Below are positions 4,020-5,375 of a stretch of DNA of 5,375 nt, piece after piece (the stretch's first letter is position 1; the number at the start of each line of letters is the position of its first letter). The notes under the pieces were generated by a model. The model was not told the origin of the DNA. It did no database searches and worked only from the letters and a program-made list of their open reading frames with translations. The position numbers and the translations under genes were made by a program. This stretch comes from Acidimicrobiia bacterium (GTDB taxonomy: Bacteria; Actinomycetota; Acidimicrobiia; Acidimicrobiales; Ilumatobacteraceae): the NCBI GenBank assembly GCA_013821025.1, contig JACDHN010000207.1, forward strand, positions 1 through 5,375, given 5' to 3'.

Positions 4020-5375
4020 ATGACGATCCGATTCCGACAGCCGCGCCGCCGGCGCTGGGCTGCACCACTCACCGCGCTGACGGCCGCCGTCCTGCTCGCC
4101 TCGGGAACGGCCGTCGCCCATCCCGACGACGACGGGGCCGTCTCCGACGGTGCCGAAGAGCGCGACACGCACCAGCACGGCTCGAGCGAGGGCCACCTCG
4201 CGCCGGTGGACACACCGAGCGTCGAGCTGGTGAGCAAGCTGGCGTTGCGCAACGTCGAGCCGGAGAAGATCGCCGACGTTGGCGTCTACAACGGCTACGC
4301 CTACCTCGCCGCATGGGGCCAGGTGTCCTGCGGGTACAACGGTGTGCACGTCGTCGACATCAACGACCCCGCGAACCCTGAGGAGGTCGCCTTCATCGGC
4401 GCCAAGCAGGGCAGCTATCCGGGCGAGGGCGTCCAGGCGCTGAGCATCAGCACGCCGAAGTTCACCGGCGACATCCTCGTCACGAACAACGAGAAATGCA
4501 ATGCCCGGGCCGGCTTCGGCGGCATGAACATCTACGACGTCACAAACCCCGAGCACCCGACGCCGCTGGCCAAGGGTGTCGGCGACTCGACGGTGGGCCC
4601 CCTCGGGACAGCGGCCAACGGTGCCGGCAAGAAAGCGGCGCATCAGACCCATAGCGTCTTCGCGTGGGACGCCGGCGACAAGGCATACGCCGTGATGGTC
4701 GACAACGAGGAGGGCTACGACGTCGACATCATGGACATCACCGACCCGAAGAAGGCGACGTTGATCGCCGAGTACGACCTCGACCTGCTGTTCCCGCAGA
4801 TCCGCCAGGCGGCTCCGCCGAACCTGATCGAGGTCTTCCTCCACGACATGGTCGTCAAGGAGATCGGTGGCCGGCAGGTGATGCTGCTGTCGTACTGGGA
4901 CGCGGGCTACGTCAAGATCGACGTCACCAACCCGCTCGTGCCGACCTACCTCGGCGACACCGACTTCACGAATCCCGATCCCGAGCTGTTGGAGTCCACG
5001 GGCGCCAAAGCGTGGCCGGAGGGCAACGGCCACCAGGCCGAGTTCACGTCTGAGAACCAGTACGTGATCGGCGCCGACGAGGACTTCGACCCGTACGTCC
5101 CGCGCATCAACAACGTGGACGACGGCACCCCGATCATCGCCAGCCTCGGCAGCGACACGAAGCCGCTGGAAACCGGCCAGGTGATCCGAGGCCAAACGGT
5201 GTTCGTGGGCCGGGCCTGTCCCGGTGACCCCGCCGTCCCGCCAGCCCCGGCGGGTCCCGGTGACTTCATCGCCGTCGTCGAGCGCGGCGCGTGCTTTTTC
5301 ACGGAGAAGGTGGCCGCGGTCATCGCCGCCGGTGGCTACGACGCCGTGCTCATCTTCAACCGCACAGGGCCCGAC
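4020..5375 (+). CDS. Secreted LVIVD-repeat protein with PA domain, 3' end outside window
   Basis: This frame is open from ATG 4020 to the window edge (452 residues, no stop) and is the longest coding region after the CbxX-type gene. Residues 1-33 form a signal peptide: an Arg-rich N-region (RRRRW, 9-13), a hydrophobic core and an AVA cleavage site before H34. A His/Asp/Glu-rich stretch (34-59) follows. LVIVD-type repeat motifs recur at VVDINDPANPEEV (111-123), IYDVTNPEHPTPL (171-183), IMDITDPKKATLI (237-249) and KIDVTNPLVPTYLG (299-312), as expected for a beta-propeller-like fold. Residues 386-452 look like a protease-associated (PA) domain, with GDFIAVVERGACFF then EKVAAVIAAGGYDAVLIFN. C104/C160 and C400/C425 could form disulfides. 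Family knowledge: such proteins are exported and of uncertain function; PA domains mediate protein contacts or cap peptidase active sites. No peptidase domain is visible before the edge. Divergence from the BlaI-like gene makes regulation by it possible, but that is inference. Confidence 0.88.
   Translation, partial: MTIRFRQPRRRRWAAPLTALTAAVLLASGTAVAHPDDDGAVSDGAEERDTHQHGSSEGHLAPVDTPSVELVSKLALRNVEPEKIADVGVYNGYAYLAAWGQVSCGYNGVHVVDINDPANPEEVAFIGAKQGSYPGEGVQALSISTPKFTGDILVTNNEKCNARAGFGGMNIYDVTNPEHPTPLAKGVGDSTVGPLGTAANGAGKKAAHQTHSVFAWDAGDKAYAVMVDNEEGYDVDIMDITDPKKATLIAEYDLDLLFPQIRQAAPPNLIEVFLHDMVVKEIGGRQVMLLSYWDAGYVKIDVTNPLVPTYLGDTDFTNPDPELLESTGAKAWPEGNGHQAEFTSENQYVIGADEDFDPYVPRINNVDDGTPIIASLGSDTKPLETGQVIRGQTVFVGRACPGDPAVPPAPAGPGDFIAVVERGACFFTEKVAAVIAAGGYDAVLIFNRTGPD

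Noticed and set aside
3921..5195. Minus-strand open frame of 424 codons opposite the secreted-protein gene
   Set aside because: The plus strand has a Shine-Dalgarno sequence, signal peptide, LVIVD motifs and PA motif. The antisense product is a Val/Asp/Arg-rich shadow.

Overview
The window is GC-rich and densely coded, with short intergenic gaps, strong G/C bias at third codon positions and mostly divergent or convergent gene pairs. Together with TANNNT-type -10 hexamers lying just upstream of start codons, this suggests a high-GC actinobacterium. The secreted LVIVD-repeat/PA-domain protein at the right edge would fit Acidimicrobiia or Thermoleophilia, but that placement is a guess from memory of family distribution. 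I recognise no ribosomal RNA, tRNA, CRISPR array, insertion sequence or prophage gene.

Layout from left to right. Positions 1-444 (+) are the 3' part of a TetR-family repressor gene. It converges with 534-1949 (-), a 471-residue CbxX/CfxQ-type AAA+ ATPase with an extra helical N-terminal region that has a TerB-like stretch. A 129-bp divergent spacer (1950-2078) separates it from 2079-2951 (+), a MoxR/CoxD-type AAA+ ATPase. The spacer carries a candidate Fur/Zur-like site and a TANNNT hexamer at leaderless distance from each start. Positions 2952-3194 hold no convincing gene. On the minus strand follow a small uncharacterised gene (3195-3395) and, 10 nt upstream of it, a BlaI/MecI-type winged-helix repressor (3406-3804). 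The repressor is divergent, across 215 bp, from a secreted protein (4020 to the right edge) with a signal peptide, LVIVD-type repeats and the start of a PA domain.

How the genes may work together. The two divergent ATPases share one regulatory spacer and could be co-regulated chaperone-like remodelers; no substrate or VWA partner is visible. The BlaI-like gene has no BlaR-type M56 sensor protease beside it in the window. By its position it may regulate itself, the small downstream gene and perhaps the divergent secreted protein; a perfect 12-bp palindrome over a possible -10 element in that spacer is a candidate operator. These functional links are inferences from position. Nothing here clearly amounts to a known or new defence or mobile system. 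The least ordinary parts are the paired AAA+ genes with their shared control region and the BlaI/small-ORF junction, where the reading frame is ambiguous.
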